A DNA stretch of 64,000 nucleotides from Prochilodus magdalenae. Lineage: Eukaryota > Chordata > Actinopteri > Characiformes > Prochilodontidae. Under the pieces are notes generated by a model, which searched no databases, was not told the origin of the DNA, and worked only from the letters and a program-made list of their open reading frames with translations. How positions within the stretch are numbered: position 1 is the first letter of the stretch; each line of letters begins with the position of its first letter. The position numbers were made by a program, and so were the translations under genes. The stretch lies in the NCBI GenBank assembly GCA_024036415.1, contig JAMWET010003934.1:1429501-1493500 (forward strand), given 5' to 3'. Shown piece after piece: positions 25,640 through 38,520 of the stretch.

Positions 25640-26510
25640 GACCAACTTTAGACAAACAAATTCAGAATTTGATGCCTGAAATACATCAAGAATAGTGATG
25701 GGGCATGTTTGCCACTGTGTTACATCACCTTTCCTTTTAATTACGCCTTTTAATCATCTTAAGACGGCAAAGAGTTTTGCCAGAGGAACTTTTGCTGATT
25801 GTGGTTCCCCTCTTCATGAGGCACCATACACTTTCAAGAGGAGGCACATCTGAGCTGCAGACAGACACACTCTGTGTCTACAAAGGCACTCTGTTGTAGC
25901 ATGTCTAGAATGAGGCCTGGCATTATCTTGCTGGAATAACAGTGGGCTTTTTGGAATCTGACATTGTCTTGATGGTAGCGTATGAGTTCTGGTTCTTGAC
26001 ATTGGTATCTCAATCATAGAAGCATGGTGGTTTATCGTGCAATGTCGTCTGATGCCTTGAAGGTCAAACACATTCATCAGTGGTTTCTTGTGTTGTCCTT
26101 CAAGGACGTAGGTTTCTCCAGATTCCCTGTATCGTTTTACAATACTATATTCAGTAGATGAAAGAATCTTGCACTGAGAAATGTTCTTCTGGAACTGTTT
26201 TATGATTTTCTTAAATCAACTGGTCACGACACATCTTGTCTTGCAAAGATTGTATCTTTGGTGGATGTTCCTTTTATACCTGATCATGATCCCCTCACCT
26301 GTTACCAGGGGATTGCTTATTGTGCTTATTGTGGGATGATTCACAATCGGAGTAACTTGATTATTCTCTAAACTTTCCACTCGTATACTTACAAACAGCC
26401 CAAATATTAAAGTCATTAGTTTGTACTTTTGTCTGTCAAATAAAGACTTTTTATTGCATTTTACAAAACTTTTTCCCAGCAATATGGACCATACACTCAT
26501 AATCACATTA
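25640..26510 (-). pseudogene. Tc1/mariner-type transposase relic
   Basis: The minus strand between 26077 and 25814 is open and contains LLFQQDNARPHSRH, the QDNARPH motif around the second catalytic Asp of Tc1-type transposases. In a shifted frame just downstream there is a PDVPPLESVW-like stretch, equivalent to the usual PDLSPIEHVW around the third acidic residue. Flanks carry typical words of the same teleost family: GGGGCATGTTTGCCACTG and GTTACATCACC on the left, and GAAATGTTCTTCTGGAACTG, TTTTATACCTGATCATGAT and CACCTGTTACC on the right. Frameshifts and an internal deletion make it inactive. Confidence 0.78.
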
Positions 26511-26618
26511 ATGTTTAATATCTGTTTCATATGTGCTTATAATATCTGTTTCATCCCTGTTTGAAAGATAATCTATTGTTGTGTCCTTTTCTTTATTACA
26601 GCATGATGGTTGTAAAGA

Positions 26619-26632
26619 GTTGCTATAGCAAC
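26619..26632. other. 14-base palindrome GTTGCTATAGCAAC
   Basis: A perfect palindrome whose two half-sites, GTTGC and GCAAC, resemble the RFX X-box consensus (GTTRCC, short spacer, RGYAAC) with a two-base spacer. Binding is not shown by sequence alone. Confidence 0.3.
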
Positions 26633-29600
26633 AAGAACATCACTGATGGTGACATGTCAGTTAGCAGCTCCAGTTCTACAGTCTGCAGCAGATTCATGGT
26701 GATGTGAAACTAATAAAAGCAATAAGCCCAGGAAAAATCTTGATTAGTTAACAACTATGGACCCATAGATTCCATAGTATGCATCAAATCAGTACAAATT
26801 TAAATCCTGAAACTCGCAAGCTTTTCAATATTCAAGCATTGGGAAAAGTAATCAAAACAACACCAACACTGCAACACTGCATGTGGAATCATCTAAATTC
26901 CAGCCAATACGTGTTTATTGAGATTAGTGTGAAAATATCCTAAAATTAAATTTATTCCTGCACATGTTTACTGGTTCAGTGTACTCTATTGGCTGATAAT
27001 TATCAAGAAACATTGATTAAAGCAAGCACTTTTGGAGGTGGAGACATTCCCATATTATGAAGTCTAGGCCGTTATGCTTTAAGGGAATAATGAGTGGCAT
27101 TTAAAAAAAAAAACCTCCATCTGTCTCTAACAAAATTGTTGTTTCTGACTCTTAATTATTTTTCTTCATTGTGACTGGATCCGCAGAATTACAAGTTGTG
27201 CATTATTCATTTATTTATTTATTAATTTATTATACCTGCACATTATCTGGAAACTATGTGATATATATATATGTTCAAAGCAAAGTCATCAGTCTAACTG
27301 TATTTTGTGCCTGAGAAAGCTTTTTTAGAAAATTGTGGAAGGGAATTAACATGGTAAAAACTGACATGTGCTGACAGGTTCTAGGGTTGAGGAAACCAAA
27401 CTGTCCAGTGTAGTTGGCAGTTTTGGGCTACAGTTTGAGTAGTTAGTTCTATATGCAGTAGTGTTTTAATAGAGTATCGTAAGCCAATTTGGCTGGAAAG
27501 GAATCAGAATGGCCTGTTCAGTGCATTTCTAATGTTAAGATGTAGCATTCATTTTTGAGAACACCAATAATAAAAGCAGCTTAGACCCAGAGGCCCTTAT
27601 TTGAGCACTTTGAATCTTTTCTAATCTTATAATATTCTTCCAACAGTCTCATAAGGAAACCTATTATTGACTAGATTTATGATGATTTCACTATGTCAAG
27701 GATCTTTCTGGTTTGCAGTGATCTTAGAAAGTCTTAGAAAGCTAATTGACATGAAGGGCAATCTGCACCGATGTAGGTGTACTAGAGGAAAGTCAAAGCT
27801 TTCGAGTTTAGGATGGTTAAGGTGTGCTAAATTTAGTGCAGAGCTAAAATAAAAGCATGGTAACTTACTGAAGAAGTAGAAATGATTAAGGCCAGAATAT
27901 TCCATTCAAAGAATTCTAGCTGATCATCTGCTGACTTTTACAATCACATGTCATCTTCTGGTGTAGGTGACCTTTCGGACCGCTTGACAAGAGAGGCGAA
28001 TTGAAAAGCGTGTCTTGAGGATTTTGAAAGATCACTCTGGTCACTGCGACTCAAAAATCGCTTTTTGCATAATTTGTACAGCTAATGAGTCGAGTGGTAT
28101 TTTCCCGTCAGACATTTGTCAGAGTCAAAAGTTCAAGTGGGCCAAATGAGGGCTGCTTTTGCACTCAAGGCGGTGGTACGGAGTGTACGTATAAATAATA
28201 ACTAAACCGTCTCTTTGACGTCCTCCTCAAAGAGTTTGCCGGCAGTCTGGCAGCTTAATCATCCTACGACAATCCATTTTTAATCACAAATGCACTTGAA
28301 AGGAGAAATCAGTGTGGTTCAGCCTTGTCGAAAGCGTACCCAAGTGCTTTTTTAAGAAGTCATTCATATATACATATATAAAGATATATATGTGCATACA
28401 CCAGAGTTACACACATATATAGTGTAGATATACATGTACTGTATGCATAGTTACATATATTGTTCTCTACAGGAGTAAGATTGTTGTCAAGAGGCTAGAA
28501 AAAACGTCATTGCAGCAGGCTAAAAAAGATCCAACAGCAATTGGGAACCTACCGCCAGTGCCAATCCCGAAAAGTCATCAGACAAAACATAGATAAGGAG
28601 GACATAGAAGGAAGAAACACAAATTAAAACAACCACACACAGAGGCCACCACATGTGTCTGGGCACACCAGGAGAAATGACCGCTGAGTGGCTCAAATTC
28701 ATTACATTCAGTTTATCATTAACATAAAATGTCTTTTCGTACAGGTTCTGATTGAGCGTATGGTAAATAAAGGTGTACTCCAACATTCCTTTAACCGAAT
28801 CCCATCTGCTACACTTGTATTGTGAGGCAAGTTACCACAGAAAACATATTAACTCATGACTGACTTTTAATAGATGCCAAGTCCATGAATAAACACTAAA
28901 TAAAACTTTTCTAAATACAGCTTTAACATTTTTTAATATATAAAGTGAATTTGCAGCTAAAAACATTGCAAAGATGATACCAGTGTTGTAAGTTACAATG
29001 GGTATGGTGCTGTAGGTTACAACACTGGAGAAAGTAGTTCCGGTTTCTTTTACCTTTTTTTAGGTTTTACTGTATACACAGGGATTACGATGAGCCCAAG
29101 AAAACTTCACCCACATCACTATACTGCAAACTTCCAGAAATGTTTTCTCCCAGAAAACTCACTCCATCTCTGAAAGAACCAGTTATACAACACAGTTGCA
29201 GCAGATAGAGAGTCAGAAGAAAGTGCTGGAGTACTCCTTTACATGGTATAATTTGTTAGCATAGAATATGTGTATAATTATTAGCACCTACAGTGGATAG
29301 TGAGATTACAACATACATGCTTGTTATCATCAGTTCACATACTCCAGTAAAATAGTAATACAAAATAATGCATTATTGTATAATATGTTATAATACAAGA
29401 ACAGATTTTTCTATCACCGTGCTTTTTTCAGGATTCAGGATTTTTAGGATTTTTTTCAATACATATATGGATTCAATTAGATTTAATGGGATCAGTGCTA
29501 CCACAAATAGAGTAATTCAGGAAACTACTGGGATGTGATTAGTTTTATATGGGGAGGTGAGGCAATGCAATTTTGTTTAGCCTGTTTGCCACTTTTCATG

Positions 29601-29879
29601 GGGGCAATCTTGGAATCTTGGAAGCTGCAGAGATGGGTATGGAAACACAATGTGTGTATTGGCTCCATGCAATATGTTCAGGTGCTCAGAAGTTCAATGT
29701 CCAACAACTGAATTTTGTCTACATTTTAATTAACATGTGCATCACTCTTTTAGATTTAGGTTATGATGATGTGACATTAGCTTGGGTTAACATGTTAATT
29801 GAAAGCTAAAGCTAACATTTCAATTTGACTTGTTTTAATGTTGAAAGGAAGAAGGATGTTGGCTCCATTTGGTCCAATA

Positions 29880-30150
29880 AGAAACATGTGAAGATTTGGG
29901 TATAATTCTGTGTTTACTTTATAGCATGGGATTCATATACACATGGGTTATTCCTACATTTAGTTTTAAAGCACAAAATTAACATAACCTGAGGGTTTTA
30001 TAGGGTTATATTATGGCATGGAAATTATATAATCTTGGGTAATGCTAGATTAAATCTGGGTTATAGTTACTTTCTAGCACTCAATTTATATAACCTGTTT
30101 CGTAACATGGAATTAATGTAAACTGGATTTATTTAATATAACCTGAAGTT
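29880..30150 (+). repeat. Degenerate AT-rich tandem repeat
   Basis: About five diverged repeats of phrases such as AGCATGGGATTCATATA, GCATGGAAATTATATAATC, GCACTCAATTTATATAACCTG and ACATGGAATTAATGTAA, separated by GGGTTAT words. Spacing is irregular, about 30-60 bases. The origin is not clear. Confidence 0.45.
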
Positions 30151-31187
30151 AAAAACTGAGAAACACCAGAAATCATTAGATCCCCCATCTTCCTAAATAA
30201 AACTAATCTTGTATTAATGGTATTACTTGGTGAAATAGCACCGTTTCATAGTACATACAGATCAATAGGTAAATATATAGTGATTATAGACAATGTCTGT
30301 TGCCTGTTGCATATTAATAATCATAGAAATTCCTCAGTGTGTAAATCAGTATATAATGCTGCAATAAGCATCGATGCGTACTTGATGCAAGTTGATCATG
30401 TAAGTAAACAGTAACTAAATCATAAGCACAATGACTATGTGAGAAGTAAATGGTAAATCTGAGAAATTAGTGCACTGTAGCACCAAGTAGCCAGTGTGTA
30501 TGCATGTCTATAATTCAGTATGTGGCCTGGGCTGAAAGTCAGTGTCATTACATGGCAAATTAAGGCGACTTTGTCAATTATTCTGTTAGAAGAGTGTAGT
30601 GTGTTATAATGCAATTAGTATGCAAACCAGGGTCAGAGTGTCAGTGTTGGATGTAATTTGCGGTTGCGTCTGAAAAAAGGAGGAGGTGCGTTATTGCCCT
30701 CACTCCCCTGTTCTTAATTAGCTACCGTCATTTCTCTGGGTTGATACCACTTCATAGTACAGCATAATCATATGCAGCACTACTAAAAAATAATTAAAAA
30801 AAAGCTAAACAAAGAACATAACAAAACACAAAAACATGTACATTTAGCTATTAGCAACAGAACGCAGACTCTGTACGCTTTTGTGCCGTTTTTACCCTGC
30901 CAGGTTTTCAATCCTGTAATTAAAGTCAGCAGTCAAGCAACAGCGTTAACAAAAGACATTTTAAAGACATTTTTCTTTCTCTCTTTCTTTCTTTTTTTGA
31001 GTTCTTTCTTGTCAATCTAGAGCTAATTGCTACTGCAAGGAAATAACTATATTACACAACACAAACAGTAATAGCATAGTGTTGCGAGACAGTGATAGAA
31101 ATGCTACAATAGAATCAGCATCAGCAACTTCATGCATTTGGTGGTGATGAAACCAAAAAGGCAAGAGTGTGTAGACGAAGTTCTTAC

Positions 31188-31360
31188 CTCGGTTTTGGCC
31201 CCATCTATGACATCCTTCATGTTAATGGCATTCTTGCCCTTGTCTTTGCCCTTTTTCTTGTTCTTCTTCTTGAATATCCACTTTTTGCAGATGCAAAAGC
31301 AACATGACACGACTAGCACGACGGCCACAAACGCAATAGCCACAATGGCCCATGATGGCA
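31188..31360 (-). CDS. syt1: syt1 coding exon 2 (transmembrane anchor)
   Basis: Acceptor TCTATTGCAG, 173 bases, donor GAG|GTAAGA. Joined to the last base of exon 1 it encodes residues 55-112, starting [18 protein letters not shown], the single vesicle-membrane segment. [12 protein letters not shown] follows, with cysteines 74, 75, 77 and 79 that are palmitoylated in rat Syt1. Next comes the polybasic [13 protein letters not shown] stretch and the synaptotagmin-1 motif NAINMKDV. Residue 82, Cys in rat Syt1, is Trp here. The exon ends in phase 0. Confidence 0.97.
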
Positions 31361-31579
31361 CTGCAATAGAAGAAAGAAAAAGACACTGGTGTTAGCAATA
31401 CACAACCACTACACATGATTGGGCTAAAATGGGTCCCATTGTTAATGCCACATCTGACATTGTTTTGCTAGATGTTCATTCCTGAGTTGCTTTGTTTGGC
31501 CCAATTGGCTTTAAGCAACTAGCATATCAACAGCTATTATAAATACTGTATGTTTTCCGCATACTTTGTTTTTTCAATG

Positions 31580-32070
31580 GTCAGGACCTCCACAAGACCA
31601 CCACAGACCAGGTATCGTTTGTCTGGTGGATCATTCTCAACACTGCAATGACACTGACGTGGTGGTGGTGTGTTAGTGTGTGTTGTGCTGGTGTGAGGGG
31701 ATCAAACACGACAGTGCTGTTGGAGAGTTTAAACACTGTGTCCATTCACTGTCCACTGACACTCCTACCTTGCTGCTCCACCTTGTAGAGTCAGCAGCAA
31801 TAGCTCATCTGCTGCTGCACAGTTTGTGTTGTTCATCCTCTAGTCCTTCATCAGTGGTCACAGGACGCTGCCCCCAGGATGCTGTTGGCTAGATAGTTTT
31901 GGTTGGGGGACTATTTTCAGTCTACTGCAGTGCTGAGAATGATCTGCCACCTAAATAATACCTTCTCTGTGGTCCTTGTGGTCCTACAAAGTGCATCTGT
32001 ATAGTATGTGGTGCTGATAAAATGGACAAGAGTGAACTCCTGTTTACATTCAGTGTTAAATATATTAGGT
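31580..32070. mobile_element. Foldback MITE-like element
   Basis: The two ends are diverged inverted repeats. The left arm (about 31582-31655) contains CAGACCAGGTATC, GGTGGATCATTCTCAACAC and TGCAATGACAC. The right arm (about 31930-31995) contains GCAGTGCTGAGAATGATC, CCACCTAAATAATACC and CTCTGTGGTCCTTGTGGTCC, the reverse complement of the left arm in the same order. The centre includes GTGGTGGTGTGTTAGTGTG and CATCAGTGGTCACAGGACGC. This wording is familiar from a high-copy teleost foldback element; no coding capacity is visible. The 70-codon frame inside is an artefact. Confidence 0.75.
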
Positions 32071-32519
32071 GGACATTAAAGGAACAAGAACTACAATGCC
32101 ATATTTAATTATTTTCAGGCTTAGTCCAAAAAATCAAACTACAGGAACTACATACACACCAACTCAGTTAACCGTTAACAATATTAGCCTTAGCATTACT
32201 AGCATAAAAGACTGAACCAAAAGGCTTTTATTAAAAGGCTTGATAGTTTATTACAGTTTATTTCTGGGCTGTTTTACTTGTTTGTGTTTGCCTGCATTAA
32301 CACTTTAGGATGGTTTATGAGTGTATAAAATCCGTTTTTTAGCCTGTTAACCAGTTTAACAGCACAAATGTTAACAATTAGCATTTAGCATCTGGCTGAG
32401 GCAATACAATGTCTACCATTATGAATATGTTACAGCTTTTGACATTCTTTCAGTGGTTTCCATTCCTCTTTGTTTTTATCTGTGGATGGCAAATTAGGAT
32501 GGCAGTTTAACTTTGGATT

Positions 32520-32790
32520 TAGGTTTAGGGGCAGTCATAGGCTGGCAGTTAAAGGACCAGCCTTGTGCCCAGAGGGTCGCCAGTTCGATTTTCAAACTCA
32601 CAGGACAAGACTGTTGCCCTTGAGCTGCCCTTGAGCATGGCACCCAACTAGGTGTGACGTGGATAAGGCTGCCCACTGCTCTGGGCAAGAGTGGTCACTG
32701 TGCGTTCACTAGTGTGTGTGTGTGTGTGTATGTGCGTGTTTTAGTCCGTTGATGGGTTAAATGCAGTACACAAATTCATCTGTGTACAAG
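32520..32790 (+). mobile_element. tRNA-derived SINE, near full length
   Basis: A diverged tRNA-like head (GGCTGGCAGTTAAAGGACCA then a B-box-like GGTCGCCAGTTCGATTTTC) is followed by a body with GAGCATGGCACCCAACTAGG, GATAAGGCTGCCCACTGCTC and GTGGTCACTGTGCGTTCAC. A (TG)n run and a tail GATGGGTTAAATGCAGTAC complete it. The body and tail match the second copy at 41490-41695. Confidence 0.8.
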
Positions 32791-32804
32791 CCAATCCATG
32801 TTCA

Positions 32805-32985
32805 GAAAAAACGAGCTCAACCAGCCTGATTTCCATACCGGTCTGGGCTGGTTTATGCTGGACTCCTGCTGGTTTAGTTGTTCACCCCACATGGTCATGC
32901 TGGTTGACCAGCATACCAGCAACCAAAACATGACATATGCTGGCTTTGCTGGTGACCAAGCATGCTGGTCTATTTTCTAGGAAGG
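32805..32985. repeat. CTGGT-rich imperfect tandem and inverted repeat
   Basis: Contains many copies of CTGGTTTATGCTGG, ATGCTGGTTGACCAGCAT and TGACCAAGCATGCTGGTC-like words on both strands, including the palindrome ATGCTGGTTGACCAGCAT at its centre. Similar ATGCTGGT stretches are common in fish genomes. No protein is encoded. Confidence 0.65.
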
Positions 32986-35900
32986 ATTATGAATATTAAT
33001 AAGGCACCATATTCATTTTTGCTCTAGATGCCATTTTAGCATGGCAGTTTCAGTATAGAGTAAAGTTGTTTTGGTCATCTGTGTAAAGCGTTCACCTTGG
33101 CCTTGATGTGTCTAGCACTGGAGTCTAAGCCAATATGGCTGCCGTTATGAATATATGGCAAGGCAGCACATTATGTTCTTAGCGAGATTTCTTGTTGAGC
33201 TTCGTTACTTGTGCTTTTTTGACTCACTACTGTGAACACATGATGAGCCACAGAGGAAACCGTGTCTGCCTGGATCTAACAGCGCTTTGATCAATTGAAA
33301 GGGAACATGTTGCTGTCTAGACATGGAAGCTTAATGATCTCAACTCAAACAGAGACGTTTAAACACTCAAGTGAGCGCCCTCGGCCAATTTAGTGTGAAT
33401 AACAAACGCTGGCATCCTAGACTCACCTCGCTAAGACACAAACCTTTCAGGAGCCTGACACTGTTGTACCAATCAACAGCAGCGGAGGATTTATTTAATC
33501 AGCGAGGAAGGTGTTTGTCTTAAATAAGTATTTGCTCTTAAGCCAAGCGACTGTCCACTGCTTCTCTCTGGGGTTTTGGTCATGACTCAGCCCCCTGTGG
33601 TTAAATTCAGTCAAAACAAATGAAGCTCACCCAGAAAAGCCCCACACCCTCCAAGCTTTATACATGTCTCTTTATCAAAGCTGCTCTTTCCAGCTGTGGA
33701 CTGGATCAGATATAAAGCAATTCTGAATAACTTTATTTTTTACTCTATATTTGGCCTGGGGTGTTGCAGCTTTGCGAGGATAAGCAAAGTAAAAATAATT
33801 CAATATATGTGTATATAATAAAATAAGACACATCATAAAAATAATGACAATAATATTAACATTTATTATTACTACAATTATTTTTCATCATTCGCTTTTG
33901 TTTGGTATTTTGGAACATAGCTTGCAGACTGTGTATAACCACATACCTTAATTTTATTTTAACAAATCATCAAAGATTTTCCCACCAGAACAGGGAAAAA
34001 AGTTAATATGTATGAGATATTTTGTAAAAATACTATGACTTTTTTATTTCACATATTTTCCTCAGAGTGCTGAAGTTATGACTAAAGTTCTTAAAATACT
34101 CAAATAATTACCATAGACTTAGACGATAATGCATAAGATAATGTTTCTCAGCATCTTTAATAATATATGATGTATAATGAGTTATCACATTAGCTTGAAA
34201 TAAGAAGCTAGTCCAGTGTGAGAAACACACACAATCCTAGGCCAAGCCCAAAGTACAATGGTTTCACTGATAGTTTTGTGGCCAAAGTCCATATTTAAAT
34301 CAAGGATATTTAAAATAGAAGATATTTAATCTGGATAACTAATTTGACAAGGTTTTTTAACTGTTTAAAGCCATTAGTGCTGAGTGGAATCTTCTTTCTG
34401 TATTCTCTTCATGTTTCTCCACAAAACTACGCTATTTAAAGAAATGAACTTTATTTGTTAGTTTAATGTTTTGATGTTGTGGACAGGGAGTCTCTTTAAA
34501 GAAAAAACATCAATCTTCCTCATTCAGTTCAGAGTAAAAGACAGCACAACAAAACATAACTGGATACTGGTTAAAAAAATGAGAATCATCTGCACCTTTA
34601 TTAAAGTTTGTTTAAGTTTATGATACTTTGTGATCTCATGTAACTTCATGACCAGTTTTATAGTTGCCTCTGGACTGGCAGTCTATTGAATTCAAGCTGG
34701 TATAGCATGCTAATCGTTAGTTAGTTCCCCAGCATTTCCCCCACCCGCTTCAGGAAGGTGGGAAAATAGCTGCCCCCTGCTGGGCAAAACTAGTGTTTGT
34801 GCTTAGCCATTTGCTTTTACACAGTACCTGTCTGGCACACTTAGTAGTGGATTAGCTGAGGTTTGTAATGGCTCAAAATTTACAGGTGATGCTAGACTTT
34901 TGGTCTGTAGTAGACGCTAATAGAGACAAAAAAGAAAAATGTGGAGCTTCGAAAGCACTTCTTTTTTTCTCATTCTTTTTTTTCTGCTGTGTTGAAATGA
35001 TACATAAAAGTGAAAACTGACAACAATGACATACATCTTTGGACAGCACCCCTATATTTAATGTATTTTTGTACCGTGTCTGGTTTCATGCTGTGGTTTA
35101 CTGACGTTTTGTGAAATGCAGTGCATTCCAGTGTTAATAAAGTCAAAGGCTATGTGGTGATACAGTATTACACCTTGACTGACTGGTTGTGTAAGTCTGT
35201 TATTCTGCTAATGAAATAATCCAACATTATAATCACACATAAAAGCTGTGTACTGAGTTTCTCAGCAAAGTGAACAGGAAGTTTGTGTCTATAGGCTGAC
35301 TTTAGGGTGCATGATGGTCTTTTTTGGGATCTGTCTGAGACTAAATACAGCTTACAGCTTTAGCGCGTGCTGTCAGCAAGAGACAAGCTGCTGTCCTCCT
35401 CTGCACACAGACAGAAAGAATAACAGCCTGCTGCCGAGCGCAGGGGAGACGCATCCAGAACAATGGAGCTAAAAGCAGCCGCACTGCACGCATCAGCAGA
35501 CCGCACACATCACACGCTCCCCCGGCACACATGTGCCTGAATTAATTGGGCAACAGATGCATTGGAAGATTCCTCGATTCAGAGAGGCATACAGTAATTA
35601 CAGCTTCTGCAGCTTCTTCAAAACAAAGGTGAAGTGGACCGACAAACTTTGTTCAGAAAACACAGGGAAACACTTGCCCCACTTTTTGTTTATTTGCTGC
35701 ACCTCAGTTTGACGGAGTAGGATCTGCACCAAGATTCACAAAAATTGTCTAAAATGTCCATAAATAAACTGCATTCGAACCTTTAATCAGGTCAAAAACT
35801 GCTCTAGATCATAATAAATTGTCTTACTGTTCAAACACTCATGGTATGCTGTAAGCAGCTGGCTGAAGTTATAAAATATATTAAAAAAATATCATATATC

Positions 35901-37729
35901 TAAAGATATCAAAGCTCTTCAAGCTTGTAATTTCCACTGTCTGAATTGAACAACTCTAAAATGGAACAGTTCATGAACAGCAAGGTAAAGCAAAACCCCC
36001 ACATGGCAGCACAGGACCTTAAGGAGAACTAGCTTACTCTACTGTAGAAGCAAGTGCTGTGGTGTGCTAAATACAAAGATAGAACTCTTTGGCCACAATC
36101 AATTCTTAAGCAAAGGTTGGAGCTATTACATTTGTTTTCGCTGCAGATGTTGTGTTTATTTATTTTTATTTCAAAAACAACAACAGCATAAGTTCCACTC
36201 AGTTTTAATGTTTTAGAGGAACTTCTAAATGTAACATATTCTAAATGTAGTTAACAATCATAAAAGGGCCCAAATTTGTTTCTTTAGTGGAGGACAAAAG
36301 TCACCATTTTTGACAAATACATCGCCAAATAGGTGTTGATGTGATTGAGAGGACAGCAAATGAACAAATCGTGCCAATTTGGAAAGGCAAGTAGCAACTT
36401 AGACAATAGGTACTGTGCCACTAATCCATCCATGGCCATATAGAGTCACAGATAATGCTTACATTTGATGTTGTTCTATTCAGAAATAACAGGTATCTTG
36501 AATTTTAGATTAATGTACCTATGTTTTTAAAAAATCAAAAATAATATCTGATGTGATGTGCATGCATCTGAAGGGCTGCAGCATGAATTATATAGTGGTT
36601 GTCTGCTTTTTGTCAGTTACTTGGTGAAGTTTTGTTGCTTTTAATTGCCTACAGTAGGTCATGCTGTGTCCTAAACCACAGAAGCAAGTCTGCATGACCT
36701 ATTTGAAGAACAGGATGTGGTTTGAACAAATTGAGAGAAAGTTTGGGGATATATTTACAGAAAAGATTTGAGTGACTATTGACTTCAAACGTTTATTAAC
36801 CTTGTTAGTTGTAGTTTGTGGTTAAACTACAGTTAGTAGTTAAGGTTATTGCAGTTTAAGTTTAAAACTACACAAGCAAACATGTCTCCTTTGTTGGCGA
36901 AATCAGGGCTAAGCTGAAAATGATGTAAATGAGATTTTTGCCAAAGCATTCCTATAATGGATATCAAAAGGCAGCATGATGCATAAACTAATAGTCCAAT
37001 TTATATATTTTTAATTAGGATATTTAATGCATAAGACTGCAGATTAGACATTTTTTGGCATATCCTGCTTGAAGATTCTGAGGCTGGCCTCTGGGAGCAC
37101 TTTTATCTAGCAATCAAAGTGTCCAGACATGACAGAAAACCCTGGCAAGGTTTTTTTGTTTTGTTTGCCTCGAACTTTTTCTTTATTCTTCATTCCGGGT
37201 TGAAGACTTTATATTTCTTTTGTCAGCAGCAAGAAATATCGTCATCCCTCCCTCTCTCTCACCCTCTCTTTCTCTAGAGGTTTAGAATTGCTGGCACAGT
37301 GTAGCATTTCCCTCAGCGAGGGCTTTGGGGTGGGGGTGGCAGACGAGAGAGAAAGAGTGAGGGGGAAAAAAATCAATGCGCTGTTGACAAAATCAATATG
37401 TGCTCTCCTCCAAGGAAAAACAGTGAGTGATGGTCAGCAGTAATGCTGGAGTCATCAGTGAGCGTCTGGCCTTGGCCTTGAAAAGGACAGGTGCTAATAG
37501 AAGTGCCAACTTTGTCTTCTCCTCTATGCACTTATGATATTAAAATGATAGTTTGGTGAAAAATCTTGCTTATAGCAAACAGAGCCGATCAGTCAAGATG
37601 ACTGATCATTTCCTAGACATTTTTTGAAAATAATTATTCTGATGAAAACTTATAGTGTAAAAAAATAAAAGTGATGTGACGTGTATTTATTTATTCCCAT
37701 TGTATGTACTGTAGTCCATCGTGTCATGC

Positions 37730-37747
37730 TGTTGCCATATGGCAACA
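37730..37747. other. Perfect 18-base palindrome TGTTGCCATATGGCAACA
   Basis: The sequence equals its own reverse complement. The half-sites GTTGCC and GGCAAC are those of an RFX X-box, but the spacer is four bases where the consensus allows up to three. Confidence 0.35.
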
Positions 37748-38067
37748 ATTCTACTTTTTTAAAGCTGTGATGTGGTCTCTGCCATGAGCTAAAAGTGAGC
37801 ACAGTCGATTATCACAACCTGGAAGGATGCATTAGTATTATTTAACAGCTCTGCAAAATAAAGAGAGAAGTAAAACAAAGAAGCTCTGAATATTATATTT
37901 AATGTGCATTAATATTAACACCTCCTTCCTCCACAAACAGTAGATTCCTTCTAGGTCACAGAGAGAGCCATAAAACTGGCTTACTATCAGGTTTAGCTCT
38001 TCTTTACCATTATTATTTGCAGATTAATCCGAATGTGGTTTTGTCAGGTGTAAAAAACTGTTGCCAT

Positions 38068-38087
38068 CTGTTGCCATGTGGCAACAG
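38068..38087. other. 20-base palindrome CTGTTGCCATGTGGCAACAG
   Basis: Nine-base perfect arms flank a two-base centre. An extra half-site TGTTGCCATC lies just to the left at 38059. It is related to the palindrome 338 bases away at 37730. Confidence 0.35.
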
Positions 38088-38434
38088 CTCATTATATAGT
38101 ACACAGTAGTAAGTCACAGAAATAAGTCATATCTAGAACAAAAATCCACAACTTCTTCTTTTCTGCTGCTGACCAGTTGGCCTCTAGTTTTCACAAAGCA
38201 GTGCTTTACGTCAGAATACAGTGCATCTGTGCTCAGACACCAAAAAAGAACAAGGCTTTGTCTTCAGCCCACATCTCTGTCACTTCAGCCCCTGGTTTAA
38301 AAAGAACAAATCACACTGCCGAGCTCTGTGACAGCTGGAAATCAGAGGCGTCCCGGGTGTCACTCAGTCAGTCAGCAGAGTTACTCGGCATGGCTGTTTA
38401 GATCCTGATCCCATAATTACCCGTACAGCAGAAC

Positions 38435-38520
38435 ACAGGGCTGCACGATATATCAGCTTTTTAAGCATTTACCGTGATTTTGGCTTTTACAGTACTGATA
38501 TTGCAGATCCCACTACATTC
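38435..38520 (+). repeat. Dispersed-repeat fragment, GCTGCACGATAT type
   Basis: Contains GGGCTGCACGATATATC, TTACCGTGATTTTGGCTTTT and ACTGATATTGCAGA. The last two phrases recur at 39468-39520. GGGCTGCACGATAT is a familiar start of a teleost interspersed repeat. Confidence 0.5.

Larger units (their letters stand above)
23660..31187 (-). other. syt1 intron 2 (between exons 2 and 3)
   Basis: About 7.5 kb. It holds a GATTGGT-type minisatellite (24300-24535), a Tc1-type relic (25640-26510), a TA-rich patch near 28365-28450 and a degenerate repeat near 29880-30150. The interval 26720-29870 has no recognisable gene. The block 28090-28320 is less AT-rich than its surroundings and not repetitive. Confidence 0.85.

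Noticed and set aside
32698..32745. TG-rich run as an independent microsatellite
   Set aside because: It is the internal GT tract of the SINE copy at 32520-32790, seen also in the copy at 41490-41695.
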